From assembly GCF_000524195.1 (NCBI RefSeq), contig NW_020170381.1, positions 2,586,714-2,650,713 of the forward strand: a stretch of DNA of 64,000 nt. The letters run 5' to 3'. The notes under the pieces are model-generated. The model ran no database searches. It was given only the letters and a program-made list of their open reading frames with translations, and was not told the origin of the DNA. Shown in pieces: positions 49,771-63,500 of the stretch. Every line of letters starts with the position of its first letter. Positions within the stretch are counted from its first letter, which is position 1. The position numbers and the translations under genes were made by a program. The stretch is from Echinococcus granulosus. Taxonomy: Eukaryota > Platyhelminthes > Cestoda > Cyclophyllidea > Taeniidae.

Positions 49771-51875
49771 CCAACTTCAACCGCTAAAATGGCATCTAAC
49801 ACAGGACCGAGGATGGTATGAGTAGCTCCTATAAACCTCAAAACACTGAAGATTTTAACAATAGCTCCGATTGCAAACTGCGTTGTAAGATTTCCCTTAT
49901 CAACACCGTTGAGATCTAGACGATGATCTTCATTGAACACATTTTGAGTAAAAGCAGCTTTTCGTAAAAACATTTGTCTAAAGTAAATTCCTACATAAAG
50001 TCTACAGTAAAATATGTTTACTGGATTACTTCTTTTATTCACTTATCTCTTCATGCTCTTCCGTAGGTTGATCTTAAAAAATTCGCTTGTTAAATTTGTG
50101 CTCAACTTTTTGCAAAATGTTAAACTATCAAATTTATCATTGAAGCGGATATTTAATATCTCGATTCGCCAATATTTTGTATTGCTGCACTGCCAGAAAT
50201 TATATGTATCTTGGGACAGAAGTAGCGGGCAAGTGAGTGAACATTACCCTCTGCTGCGACCAGCCAGTGAATTCGGGATCACTGGTATTCATGGGTGAAA
50301 TTGTCTACGTGGTTAGATATGCAATTAAAGGGAATATTTTTAAAGAGGAATGGGTGCGTTAGAAGGGCACACTTGGTTTCTCCATGATAAAATCACACAA
50401 ATAAGACAAGAACATTGTTTTGTGCTATAAAATAAGCAACATTCATGTCACTTAATGACAAATGCATTCCGAAAATAAATAACAAGTATTTTCCTATCTA
50501 GCGTGGCTCGTTTCGATCGGCCTTCTTCAAGAATGTTCTAAATGTTTTCTGAATATTATACTTAGAAATCCTCCATGTCATAAGTCTCGTACTTTTCGAG
50601 GTTCGCAGCCATTAATTAGCAATGAAGCCTGCTTTGCACATGAAAAACCTGGGATTCTAATAACTTAGACACATTAACCTAGGGATTCTAAATTGATTCA
50701 CTAGTTGACTCTGGTTTTGATACTTCTCTGACGGAGTGATGCCTCACTACAAATTCAGGGCATTACTACTGTGCGCGTGAAGGCGTGTTGCACTTCAGGC
50801 AGATCTGCTGTGCTAGGAAACGTGAAATGTGCCCAAACCTAGCGCACTTCTACTGCATTTAAACAGTGTAGGACTTTCTCTAGACTAAGTACTTTGTTTT
50901 GTATTTAAACGCTTAAGTAAACTGCTAAATTTTCTTAGCGTTAAACTTCGTTTGCCATCCATTCCTAGTCATGCATAGCGCGACAGAGATCGCTTTCAGT
51001 GGATACTATTCTGACTCGTTTGTCCCGTTCGCTGCCTTTTTCAATGAAATTAAATTGGGGTAAAATTCCGACTTCTCGTGCCAACGGTTGGATGAAGAAG
51101 CACTGGTAGAGGAAGAGCAAGGATAATGTACGGTCGATTTATTTTAAGTTCGTGGCTGTATTTAGTAAAGGGAAAAGCGCAATAAAAGCTGTGCTGCAAC
51201 CACGACTGAATGAATGTTTTTAGAATACACTTTGTCTATGATTTTACTGCTTGACAATCCACAACTACAGCTCGAAGCTGCAGCAAAATTCAACACTCCA
51301 CTTTTTACCTAATTTACAGTTCGTGTCCAAATTCTCTTTATTCAGTCCTTGCAATCACCAACGAAGGGACAATGTTACATTTTCTTTTCCCCACAAATCG
51401 AATAATAAGTGAAATGGAAATGAAAAATACAACACTTTGAACGTAGACTACACCGTTGTCAAAATATATTGCCATATATCGACCTGAGCACACTATCCAA
51501 CCGCGTCAATAAAACTGATTTGACGAAATATTTGCAAGGCGGAAGAAAGTAAACTCCTACATACATCTGTATGTATCAGTTAACAAACTTGTAAATAATG
51601 CAAATTTAGTGATTTCACATTGTTGGACCAGTCATGGGGAGTAGTGGTTTTTACGGATGAGGAGAGAGTAGATAATCGAGAGTTTACGATGTGGGCAAAT
51701 CACGTAGGCATGATGGCTACTTCAACCAGCAGTCCATGGTGTCGCGTAAAAACTATACAAAGTCTTACAGTTATTGAATAAGGCGGTCTACGGACTGCCA
51801 TACAAGAAAGTTGTGTGAAAAAATTGCCAAGGCGAATAACAGAATAGGAAGCTATTAAAAGGTGGTAGCGAAAAG

Positions 51876-52061
51876 TTATTTGCGTTTTCCAGAATCTTGT
51901 GGTGGCTTAAGCCACGTGTATCGCTTGCCACGCAAGCAGTCCCCTCGGGCGCACCAATTGGGGTAGTCCACGTTGGGCAATGTAGACACGTCGGAAGCAC
52001 ACGTGGCGCTCGAGGCAAGGAAGGCGAGAGATAAGATAAGGAGGAGATGGTGAGACGCCAC
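51876..52061 (-). CDS. Candidate secreted peptide or neuropeptide precursor (last exon)
   Basis: An open frame of about 62 codons. It begins with a strong signal-peptide-like segment (ASHHLLLILSLAFLASSATC, then A). The rest contains two Gly-Lys-Arg sites, the standard signal for prohormone cleavage and C-terminal amidation: one after PNWCARGDCLR and one after YTWLKPPQDS, followed by a final Lys and stop. Predicted products would be a peptide with a short CARGDC loop (RGD between two Cys) and a decapeptide. No ATG lies in frame. The frame starts at GTG just after a possible acceptor (gctgcttag|TG), so ATG could be split across an intron with the A in an upstream exon I could not place. No known neuropeptide family recognised; it could be a chance frame. 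Confidence 0.35.
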   Translation of the reverse strand: MASHHLLLILSLAFLASSATCASDVSTLPNVDYPNWCARGDCLRGKRYTWLKPPQDSGKRK

Positions 52062-54534
52062 TAAGCAGCAGGATTACGGTTTTTGGAGTTAATTGATCAA
52101 CCCTGAGCCAGTGTTTGGTTCCAATTTCTCCGAATGGTTGGTAATTGAGAAGCCCAGGAAGACTTAAGTCGCAGAGATACCTGCCTCTATATGATAACAA
52201 AGCGGTATCTAAGCTAAGCGCTTCTCCTTTGCCTGTAAGTAAATCAGCTTTCTAGCACTAGTTTTAGTGGTGGACTATTAGGAATGTCAATCCTCATATT
52301 CTTAAATCAAGCTAAAACTGAAAATTAAGTTTGTAAAGTGATGACTGCAGCCCCGAAATTACCCTGTTAAGTGAAACAGCTGCCAAAGTATATGGGTCGT
52401 GGGAAATGTAGTCTCATTTCAAAATGACAAAACTTTAGCTATCTTCTGCTTGGCTGAACTTCAAATCTTTAATGAAGTAGTGATTATGAAAAAACCGTTC
52501 CTCTGTTGCACTACTTACAGCCCGGCGTACATCATACTAACTGTCAAGCGAGGTGTGGACGGGTCTCTGGAATTTCATAGAAGCAGGTAACTTTACATGC
52601 TTGAGTAACAGTAATTTCTTCCATGTCTTTGTCCCATTCCAAAGGAAGTTAGGCTCAGTAAGAATAAGAAATTGTTTCTTGATCTGAAAGAGCATATATT
52701 TTTGGGATTCACTTCTCCGAGTCACACGGTATCCCTTAAGCAGCATCATTATTTTTCTAGGCAAAGCATTAATAAACAACATAAGTATCATATGGTATCA
52801 TTAAAATACTCTAAAGAAATATTTTTAAAAATTTTAGGGGATATAATTCGGATTAGGTGACACAAAATCAAAAGACCTTAAAGGGTTTGACATTGAGCTT
52901 TGCATTTAGACTGAGTTCAGGTTCTGTACGTCTTTTACGAAAATACATCCTACTTGTAAACAAATGCACTGATAGTTGATGTTGTCAACAATCGACATTG
53001 GAATTGCAAAGATGCTGCCTAACAAAGAACTGTGAATATAATTAAAATGCGGAAATTAGGACACAAATAAATGCTCGTAAGAAGCGTGAATTGAAGAAAA
53101 TGGAGGCTAGCATGTCAAAGATTAATGGGTTTAGGCAAGGCGAATTCCGAAGATGTCTACCCACATAGAGGGACATTTTAGTCCACTACCGTTTGCTGCC
53201 AGTAGAAGTCGAGCCTACTGCCATCGAGGTGATAAAATAGGGTACTTCCGAAATTCTCGGTGGCGGAAGCTTATACACGATGGTAACACAAATATGGTCA
53301 CTTCATTTAAAGCCGTTCGGATGTTTAACACCCAAAATGGATGGGAAATGCGAGGCTCAGTGTTTCCCACCACCCATTTCTTCATTTTGATTCCGTACTG
53401 TATCCAACAACGTATGTTGATTTGAAGTGCACTTTCCGTACGCATTCTTGTCTCTACTTCCGTAAGTGAAGAGTTTTTTGCGGTGTGTGAATGTAATATT
53501 TTGGCACGGATCTCTTTTAGTTTTAAAAAAAGGACGACCAACAGTTAGAACCCCGCCTTTTGACACCCTTCGCTAGCATTCAATAACCTGTTTAAATGAT
53601 CCACGACCTAATTCTTGGGTTATTATGGGCGTAAAACCTGGCTTTACTCGGTCTTAGAACATTCGCCTTCCCAGTAAATATGCTAACTCACAGAGGCTGA
53701 CGTTCTCCGGGTCTGATATTTTAGTTATTTTATGTCTTGTCATTGATAACGCTTATAAGTAATAAAACGCTCCCCACCATTCACTTTTATTTGAAAATTT
53801 GTTTACCTTAACGGACCAATTACGATTAACGCATATCACCTCATTTTGGTTAACTGTTGTGTAGAAGAAGGATCGAAGGTTAATGAAAGTAGAACCCGAA
53901 CGGCACCGATGGGATCAGAATCCGGACTTAAATCGAGATAGTCTTATGTCTGTAGTGCTCCCGAAACCTCGATTTTATCTTGTGTGATAATGTGGTCCTA
54001 GACTCAGACCTTCATTCAAATATGGCTTTAGAGTTGCTTGAAGTAATCAAACCCGTCCTAATATCATCTTCAGCTTTACACACTTTGAAGATAAACTGGG
54101 ACAAATATTCAAACCAAAGCGAATCATCTCAATATAATTTTAATTCGGTTAACCAGTCCGTCAGACTTCAATGACGGAACCCATTTACATTCGTGATGTG
54201 TCTATAGCAAATTTTTACTAATAAAAACAAGTAGCTGAAGTAATGAGTATTGCGCAGAGGCGCCGATAGGAGGAAAACTGGGGAACGAAAGAAAGGGCAC
54301 GCCAATTTAAAGGAAAAATAAGAAGGGTGGAAACGCAGTTGTGGACGCAGCTATTGCCTCTGCGGATCGGGAAAATGACCCGGGTGCGTGAGTGGACAAT
54401 CGTGTGTGCATGTGCGTGTATTTGCGGTTATTTACAATACGGATTAGCATGCATAAGATGACCAAATGCAGTCTGCCAAAAACTGGGGTGGGAGAACAAA
54501 TGCATGAGGGGATGTGTGCGCACAGGCAAACAGG

Positions 54535-57500
54535 CTACGTCTTCGACCTTGTCTGGGCAGGCGTCGAGGGGGGAGGGGGGGCGGCGCCCTTTTTGCTCCG
54601 CGGGCCAGCCAGCGGTGTTGCTGGTGGTGCGCTAATGGCAGGGGGCGTTGGCGTTATCGTTGAGGAAGTAGTCGAGGCGGTGATAGCGGATGTGGTGGGA
54701 TGCGCATTCGCGTGGCTCTCGGTTGTTGACTCTGCACCGCTGTGGCTTTTCTGAGCCGCTGTTGAGGTAAGCTTGACAAATAGAGGTAAATATGCTCTTT
54801 TCACCGGATCGCTGCCAAGAACACTATTTATCTGACTCATACACACTAGTGCACCGCACCGTAGAGGGCAGAAAGGAAAATGGTTGAGAAAATATTCGCT
54901 TTCAACCTGTTCAACTATTCAGATAACTCGAGTACGCGTGAAAGTGTCGAACGTTAAATCAAACGGAACAATTGGTCGGAAAATGAAACACATCGAACGA
55001 CAAATAAATCATGCAATAACAATTAGCAACCTTCAATTTTATATAAATGGTTAGTCCTCCTAATCAGAGGGTTCCATCAACTTTAACTGACAAAGAAGTC
55101 GTAAAAAGAAGTAATTTTAAGAAGGATAGCATGAGATGAGGGGGTGAGCAAGCAAAGCGCAGTAAGGCGTGCGTGCAAACAATTCTACTTGGTTCTACCC
55201 ATTAAAATGGAAGGTAAACACTGAATCCCAGTTGCTACCCCCTTGGACTCGAAATGAGAAAGGCAAACACATAGAGTAAGAGGCTAGCAATTGCAGTGCA
55301 CACCCTAGCTTCTCCGTTCTTACCTTGCAATTACATTTTGTAACTCGTCAGCAGTGTGATCGCTGAAAGAATTGAGAAATCGGAAGGGTGTATGCTAATC
55401 CTACGATTGAAACTGTTGTCAGTAGACCACCAATCGTTTTCCGTGTTGCAATACTCTTCTACGTTCAACTTTTGACATATGGACTAAATCTTTAAATTCA
55501 TTAAACTTTGTGGCTGCTGTTTTAGTGGAAATTTAATCACCTAACTTTACTGAGACTCAAGTTATGATAATAAATAGGTGGTTTCCCACTTCAGTAGAGT
55601 ACAAAACTAGATGTCTGCACTTATTTGAGTATTTAAAGTGGCAAATAGATTAGGCAAATGCCTACACTTTCTACTCGCGTATCTCTTTGATGAGTTAAAT
55701 AAAATCAGAGCGTTTGGTGTTATTTATGATTCACTTTTTAGAGGCCGCTAGCAGAGGCAAGCTTGGGATGCTTCCACCGATGCCTTTCCTGTAAACATCG
55801 AATAGACGATTCGATTAATCAAGCACACTATCCCAATAATGAAGTGAAGGAGCAAGGTAAAATCATATGCAAGCCCAAAATTGCAATATTTTGAGAGCTG
55901 GGATGATTGGCTTCAGTCACTTTCACCGAATGATAGGTCATTGGCACATTTAAAAAGAAGCACAGTTTATTGAAATTAAGTAAGTGCACTTATGCAATAG
56001 GCACGAGGTGGAACAAGATGAATAACAGTTAAGGTTAGTGTAAGCTTACAATTGCAGAGGTAGGAAGATGCGGTTGGTTTTCCACAGCTGACTGCATCGT
56101 TACTGCTGGAAGGGACTTCTCGACGTCGGTGCCACCGTTAATCGGTGGAGATCCACTCTCACCGTCGATAGAGTCGGTGGCAGATGCCGAGGGAAGGGTG
56201 CGAGCGGCTGCCGCAGCCGCTGCCTCCATTGCGAGGACGCGAGGTGCGGGTCCGAGGGCGGCAGCGGCGAGGGGGGCAGTGGCGCGGTATCGCTGCACTA
56301 GGTTCTCCAGCTCACGCGCCAGAATAAGGCGAGCATTAGTGGCTGAGGATGGGATCTGCAAGATCAGCGCCAACTGATTCGCATCTACCTCTGTGTGTAG
56401 ACCCAATAGGCCTCCGTGCACTCCCGACCCGTTCAGGTGGCTTGCATACTCTCGTAGGCCTATCTGGTCCAACCACGCCTGCACTCGCTCACAGGTCCAC
56501 ACTAACAAATCTGAAGTAAAAAGGTAGAGCATTAGATTTCATTTGCTTAACGTCTATGGTTGCAAATTGGGAATTTCGTGGGTAATAATAATGCTGGTTT
56601 TCCTATTAAACAAAAGCACTAAAATGATTTTGAATTTAAACAGAGGAGTTTGCGGTGGCTGTAACACGAATGATACGGACCATGACGCAATAGATACTGT
56701 GGCATTGCGCAACTCTTATTACTCCTAAAAGTAACACCCGTCCCCTTTAAATAACTTCCCTGCTTTTGACAATTAAAAATAGTACCATTGTCAGTCAGTT
56801 AAGGTGTTGCCTTCAAGCAAATAATCATAAGGTGTTGCAAATTGTACCATTTGAGTTACTTCAATACTGCTTGTTGCTTCACCATGGCTCTTTACAACTA
56901 CCAAGAGAAACAAGTGGCGATGAAACTTAACCGCTTTACCGCGATGTGAATCGCTAAATCGTACAAAGCAATAATTTATAAAGCGGCTGTTTTACAACTA
57001 CCCTATTGTAAGCTCAAACCAGTTTTTGTTCACGTATGAATTCGTACAATCAAAATCATGCGAAATGTGGCATTTTCCGCCGAAATCCCATCGGGCAAAA
57101 ACCCCATTAATATTTTGCGATATCGTATATGGTAAGCTTAGGTGTATTATAAATACAATGCACCCCTTTCTTCATGAATTAAAACTCCAAGAGAACTCAC
57201 TGGCCTCTTGTAGGTAATACCATGTAAAAAGATTTAACGCCTTGAGAGCACTTACTGGAAGTTAATTGACAGCTGTGGTAAATGAAATTGCCTTAGCTAC
57301 TTTTTGTGCTTTAATAACCCATTGGAGAATACTTGAGAATGGAAAGGGAAAGAGAAATGCACCGATGCTTTCGCGATGGAGGCACTCCCTCTGGCGCCGC
57401 TCAAGCTCGCTTCGATCGTAGTTGAGACGTTTGAGGCACACAATGCCATAGAGAAGGCTGGTGCGGTGCATCGCGTCCACCATCTTGAGGTGAGTCCGTA

Positions 57501-60500
57501 AATCGCGTTTGGTCAGGTGATCGAGCATCCGTGCGTCCACCAGGCACTCCATGAAGGCCGGTCGGTACTGCGCCAAGCCAAGACCCGGCAGCCACACGTT
57601 CCCAATCCACTCGTGATCCATATCTCCAAACGCCAATCGGCTATCCAACACGCAAGCACAAATGTGAATACAATCTACCAAGTCCCGCTGATGCCCAAAT
57701 GTAACTGCCGAAAGACGGCTGTAGGTCTTAGAGATTGCAACTCAATGTCATTAGGCGTACCATCCTTTTTAGTCACAATCCACGTCACAAAGCTGGGAGT
57801 AAAGTCTAAAGGAGATTTACCTTACTCTTTGCAGTTTTTAAGCTCGTTCTGTTCCACAGAATGATGGAGGACTATGAAGCATGCTTCTGATTTGGACCCA
57901 TTTACAACTCAAAAGTGATAAAAAATAGGTGTATGATTTTGTAAAGGCATTAGAACAAATCAAACCGTTTCAAAAGTAGGATAATATATTATATCATATT
58001 ATTTTGTGGGACAGATTTAATAAGAAAATCTATGTGCTTTAATTGTGAGCGTTTTCCCAACCAAATCTCCTGCCGCTTTGGATCTAAAACTCGGTAAACA
58101 CTGTCCGATTTTATAGTGACAGACAATCGGAAGTGTTTAAAGTTCTAAGCGAACTAATACTTCGCTTTTACAGTACCAGCGGAATAAAACCCTGAAATCT
58201 TTTAAGCCATGTCTCATTGAGTGACCATCCAAGCAACCCAGAGTTCGTTTGGCACAAAACTGAAGAAAGCTATGTCTTGTACAATAGGAGAATAGGCTGA
58301 CCTCGTGTTAGGCCTCGGTGTCGGAGTGGGCGCGGTTAACGCGACCATTTCCTGAATGGCCAATCGGAGTTTCAGTCTGTGAAGGGGATTACTGATGCCT
58401 ATTTCCCTCTGGATCTCCTGCTCGGAGAGCGCGGCCATTATCGCGCCGGATTTGACGTTGGCTCGGCATGCAGCGACGTACCACGCCGGCATTCCCACCC
58501 ATAGCTGAAAACAAAACGGTTTACTTAACGCACATTAGTAGGAGGTGAGGGATGAACTCCACAAGTAAAGTGTATGGCATCGCATCGTTTTTATCCAAGT
58601 TGGCAATTGTGTACTGGATACCTAGGAGTAATGTGAAAATGGCGCAACAAACAGCTTTGACAGTAATATTAATAGGTGGGAAGAAGCAAACCTTCACCGT
58701 GTTAAATTTAACTCGAGGTGCTGGTGTAAAACAATATCAATGCCTGCTCGTAAATTTTCTGAACTTTTGAAAATACCCAGCTAAAGACGTAATAAGTCCT
58801 AAATCATTGCCACTTTTCAGTATCTTTGTTATTCCATTTATTTTGATCAAAAAGTATGAATAACGAATACGTTGGACAAAACATTACCAACACAAAGCCA
58901 TTCAAAAGCAGTAGCCTTTCTCCTATCAAGCGCTTCTGACCTGCCAGATGATACGGATAAAAGAGAGCACTTTGTTTTTGATAAGTAAAATGATGTAAAT
59001 TGTCCACTTGATCTTCCGCGCAATCCTCAGCTAATCTATGCTTAATTCTCTTTACGTCGTGCCACTTAGCACTTATTACTTGTGTTTATGAATGACTCCA
59101 CTTCATTGTATTACTAAAACATTGAAAATGTCAAGTTGTTGAGGCTAAACAGCTTCAAAACGGGAAGGTATTCGGTGGTCACACTTAAGAACCATTTGTA
59201 TGGACATTGGCTAGATGTAATTTAGTGTGTCAATATGGTGGTATCAACGACTTGCCTTGAAAAGTGCTAGAGGTTTCTGCAACAGTCAGTGAACATCACT
59301 TCACAGCTCAAGTTCAAAACAAAAAAGCGCTGAACACAGCCTCGCTCAATTGCAATACGATTCAGTGGCTATTGTAAGCTCCTATGCATAGAAGCATGCA
59401 TGCATATTGCATAGCACTTGTTTATATTCCTTTTGAAAAGTGTTGAGACAGCATTAGCTACCTTTCCAATGAGCAGTATTAAATTAGCATATTGGGAAGA
59501 GGACCCATTTTATCTATTGTGTCGTTTATGTGGCATTATACTCCATCGTTTCGAAGGCTTAAGCAGTGGATGACTATGTGTATACCTGCAGGCACGTAGC
59601 ATGAATAAGGTGAGCTCAAAAAGCAACTACGTTTGTCACTTTAAAGATTTCGTCCATTTAGGAAAATAAATAAATAGGCCAACATTTACCCAGACCATCT
59701 TAAAATACCCATAACTCTGGTATGTAAATTAGGGACCTTCTTTTAAATAATATAAAATGCAAGGAGCTAATACGAGTCATGAAAGCTACCCATCTCTATG
59801 ACGATTTAAAAGTGCATTGGGGGAAGAGAAAAGGGGAGGGGTGCAAGCCTACCTCAAGCCATGCGACGATGGTAGGTCCATTCCACTGAGCAAAGGGCAA
59901 ATGGGCCTCCATGGCCTCGTCAAGGAGCTCCTCCTTCTTCTTCCGCCGGCGCTCTTCCAGCGGCTGAGCCGCGGGGAGACCAGTTCCCGGAGCGAAATTA
60001 TTAGGCTGTCTGGTGTAATGACCCCCAGTGGAGTGAAGCGATGGCGAAATTAGACCGTCAGGGTCTTCGGTATCTGGAAAGAAGATGTAACAAATTCAGC
60101 GGTGCTGCTCTTAGTGCTAAAGATTTTCCTATGCACAAACAACAGTACGGATAAGGCAGCTTTGATCGTCGTATCAATCAAGAAAATCCTAATTCGCCTT
60201 TAGGGAGCACTAACACACAAGTAAATCCTGAACTCGCGAATGAAAATAAAATATTTCTAGATTTTGAATTGAATATATGATTTTAGACAATTAGTGCAAT
60301 ATTTGAAGGTGATACGGGTGATACGGGAATTTGCAAATTCGAGATGAATTCTTACGATTTTAGCTTCATGTTTTCGCTGTCTGTGCTAGAAGGTGTTTTG
60401 AGGGAATTGGTTGTCGTTAGATCCTTATTGCCTGCGTATTCCCAGCTGAATACTGCATGAAAGTGATGTGTATAGTCTCACAATGTCAGTTTTATCCGCA

Positions 60501-63500
60501 CGTGCAGAAAGAATACGCTCTTTGCTTTTGGGTGCTTTTACAAGAGAGCGTTATGCGCGTGTAGTAAGCCACAGCGACCTTGGGTGAAATGAAGCATTCA
60601 TCTCTCGGGTTAATGAATGTGACTTAGATGAATCCTAGAGGAGACGAAGTATGCTAGTCCAGTGAATAACGCCGCAATTGCGGCCGAAGGATAGCGTTTT
60701 TAAGACTACCCAAATCATTTGTAAATTAGATTTTACTCCATAAAATATGTATGTAGTCAAAAACAGTTAGTGCTTTTACTATAGTTTCTCTTCCTAAAGT
60801 TGGCAAAGTGGTCGGAAAGAGGCCCTATCTCGGTTTTGCGAATTCTCTTCCAGTGAGTAAACGCCATTATGACAAAAAATGACGCATTTATTGCACAAAA
60901 TGGTCTCAGGAGCTCCACCAAAAACAAAAGAGGGACTGCAGCGACTGAGTGAGCAAGGGAGCGATGACCTCACGTGCACATCAGAACGTGTGCTGTGTGT
61001 GCCAGTACATGACTTGAATCCACGACAGGCCCGGTGATAATGAGGTGCCTTAATTAAAGCTGCCGCACCACCCTCTCGACTTCGCTCACGAAGCAGTGTG
61101 CGCCAGCAGTCGCATGCTTGGCACAACCAACACGGATTATATGGCAAAAGACCTTTACGCCTCCAAGTGACACAAAAGTGCGTGATAATAGGCATTTAAT
61201 GTTTGGGAGTTACATTTACAATCGGAGTTGGACAAAATTAGATCGACCTCCCTACTGTGGACTTGATGTGCACGAAATCCCGAAAGCGATTTCACTGTGT
61301 AATGATTTTAACAGCATTCATCACTGTTGGGGAAACAATGATAGTTGACAGAATCTTTCAGCGGTCTTCTGTAGGCGAATTTGGTCTCAGAATGATATAG
61401 ATAGCTGGTAATTTTACGAAAAGTGCGGCCGCAGAAATTTCGACCGGTCAAACGTTTCATAGACGATTCCTTTCTACATTTAATAGCGGTAATTTTCGTA
61501 TACTTCCGGTTGAGAATACGGATATCACAGATTCTCAGCCAGATGGCGACTCTAAAATGTAGGAGATGCCACTACTGTGTAAAGAGTCTGCAAGGTTTCT
61601 ATTTAGTGAGCAGTATGAGATTTTGAAGGCGTTATTTGTGTGCAATGAAAAGGGCATTGCATCGATCATTCAAATAAACATGGTTGAAACCAGTCTGGAT
61701 CAAGCGTTCTCACTCCCCCGGCTGGCTAATTCTGGTTCCGGTACAATTCCAGAAGAAGTATTTTAGTTTATTGAAAGTGCATGAAGAAGGTGAGTACGAT
61801 ACGCTCAACACATCCTGCATGAGCCCAAAAGTTACACAAATGCTACACATTTGGTTAAACAAATGTAAATTAGTCTACAAAGTAAAAAAGGTAAAACAAT
61901 TGGTGTCATATCAAAACAAACATTTGGACCCTGATGAAAGACTTCCCTTTGAGATGGAGTTTAGTATTGTGTTTGAAATAGAGTTTTCAGTCTAATCATA
62001 AAAATCGCCCCTTTGTCAAAACAATCATATATTTCGGTAGGTAACTTTTTCAATGCTGAAAAAAAATTGATTAGAGGGTTTCTGCTTGACACATGAAAAG
62101 TGCGTCGACAAGTGACGCGACACCACCACCGCCGCTATCATTGCCAAGATAGCCGAATCGAATCGCAGCTCGAACCACCCATACCAGACAGGTGGATGAA
62201 CAGCCAGGACATGCAGTCAACGCAGCGAATAAATTAGGCTCGTGTGGAGGTCAGTGTGCAACCTGTGCTGTGTCTGCACCCTCATTCGGTTGTAAGGACC
62301 AAATAAACCCTGCCAAAGATGCGCTTGGTGAGGTAGGCAGCCCCGACAAAATTCAAACAGCAACAGCAAGGTGGTGTTTCAGGATTCCCCGTTTAGTTGG
62401 AAAGGTTAAGGCGGAAGAGCGGCCAAACCCCGCATATCGACAATGCATCATGTTATCCGAACAATTGGCACGAAAAAACGAAAGGGAAAAAACGTGTATC
62501 CCTAACCCTTTATAATCCACCACGTAAAAATGAAATAAAAAAGTCATGATAAACTAACATTTTGAATTTTTAAACGTAGAGACTGTCACAGTAGACTTTG
62601 ACCGATTCTGAATTTCGGTGTACCTGATTTTATAAAACACTGACACCCGTCTCATATAAAAAATCATCTACCATGCTAGTAGAACCAGCTGTTTGAGGTC
62701 TCATCATCCAATTAGTTGGAAAATAATTAAGGTATTGCGAAAAGACACTGCTTTATGAATATTTTGTTGCGAAATTAACGAGGATGCAGATCCAATTGGG
62801 GACAACCTTGGATTCCGATGCATGATCATGCATCTGCGGGCGAGTAGGATGATCTAATATTCATAGCTCTTAATATAACCACCGCACTAGCATCGGAAAG
62901 AGCAAAAAAGACGTTTCTTGGTTAACACGTTGCTCTAAATGTGCTAGTTGTAAATGCCTGAGGCTATTACAGGATGGACAAACAGGAGCTCGTACATCTT
63001 ACTACGTCCGTTTTCCTACGTTATTCGCAAGGAGCAGCTCAAAAACAGCGATATGCACGTAATTTCTTAACCACGAGATAAAATTTTAATTCCATGTATA
63101 TTTACCGCATGCAAATTTTTCCACAGTCAGTGCATTAACCGATTGAATAAAGGGGTTATACGTGAGGAGCTCCAAGTAAACCATTTTCATTTAAAAGGGC
63201 ACTGAAGAGATCAGAACATTAGATTACAGGGATACTCACGTAAGCAATATAAATACATTTTCTTAAAAGAATACCGAGCTTCTTTTGCACTTTAGCTAAT
63301 GATGATCAACGTAGTGGATATTCCCCATACAAAGGTCCACATTATCTCTATTTAAACAACTTGTATTTTCCGTTCCTTCTTCCAAATGTACGCTAGTGAT
63401 ATTCCTTATTCAATTAGCGAATATGGATGCGTAATCCCAGTGCATACCGTAGGGAGTTAGTTTTCCGCCCTGTTGTTGTTGCTGTTGTCTCTGCTGCGCC

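Larger units (their letters stand above)
48477..54534. other. Intergenic region between calumenin and liprin-alpha genes
   Basis: About 6 kb of AT-rich sequence. It holds the third copy of the interspersed repeat (49584-49770) and a candidate peptide-precursor exon on the minus strand (52061-51876). No other gene, RNA gene or mobile element is recognised. Confidence 0.4.

Noticed and set aside
56130..56150. Short match to the start of a tapeworm spliced-leader sequence (caccgttaatcggt)
   Set aside because: Only about 14 bases agree, the rest does not follow, and the stretch is inside the liprin coding exon. No SL RNA gene is supported.
56129..56377. Ala/Arg-rich frame on the + strand
   Set aside because: It lies antisense to the liprin SAM3 exon, and its composition is explained by the GC-rich coding sequence on the other strand.
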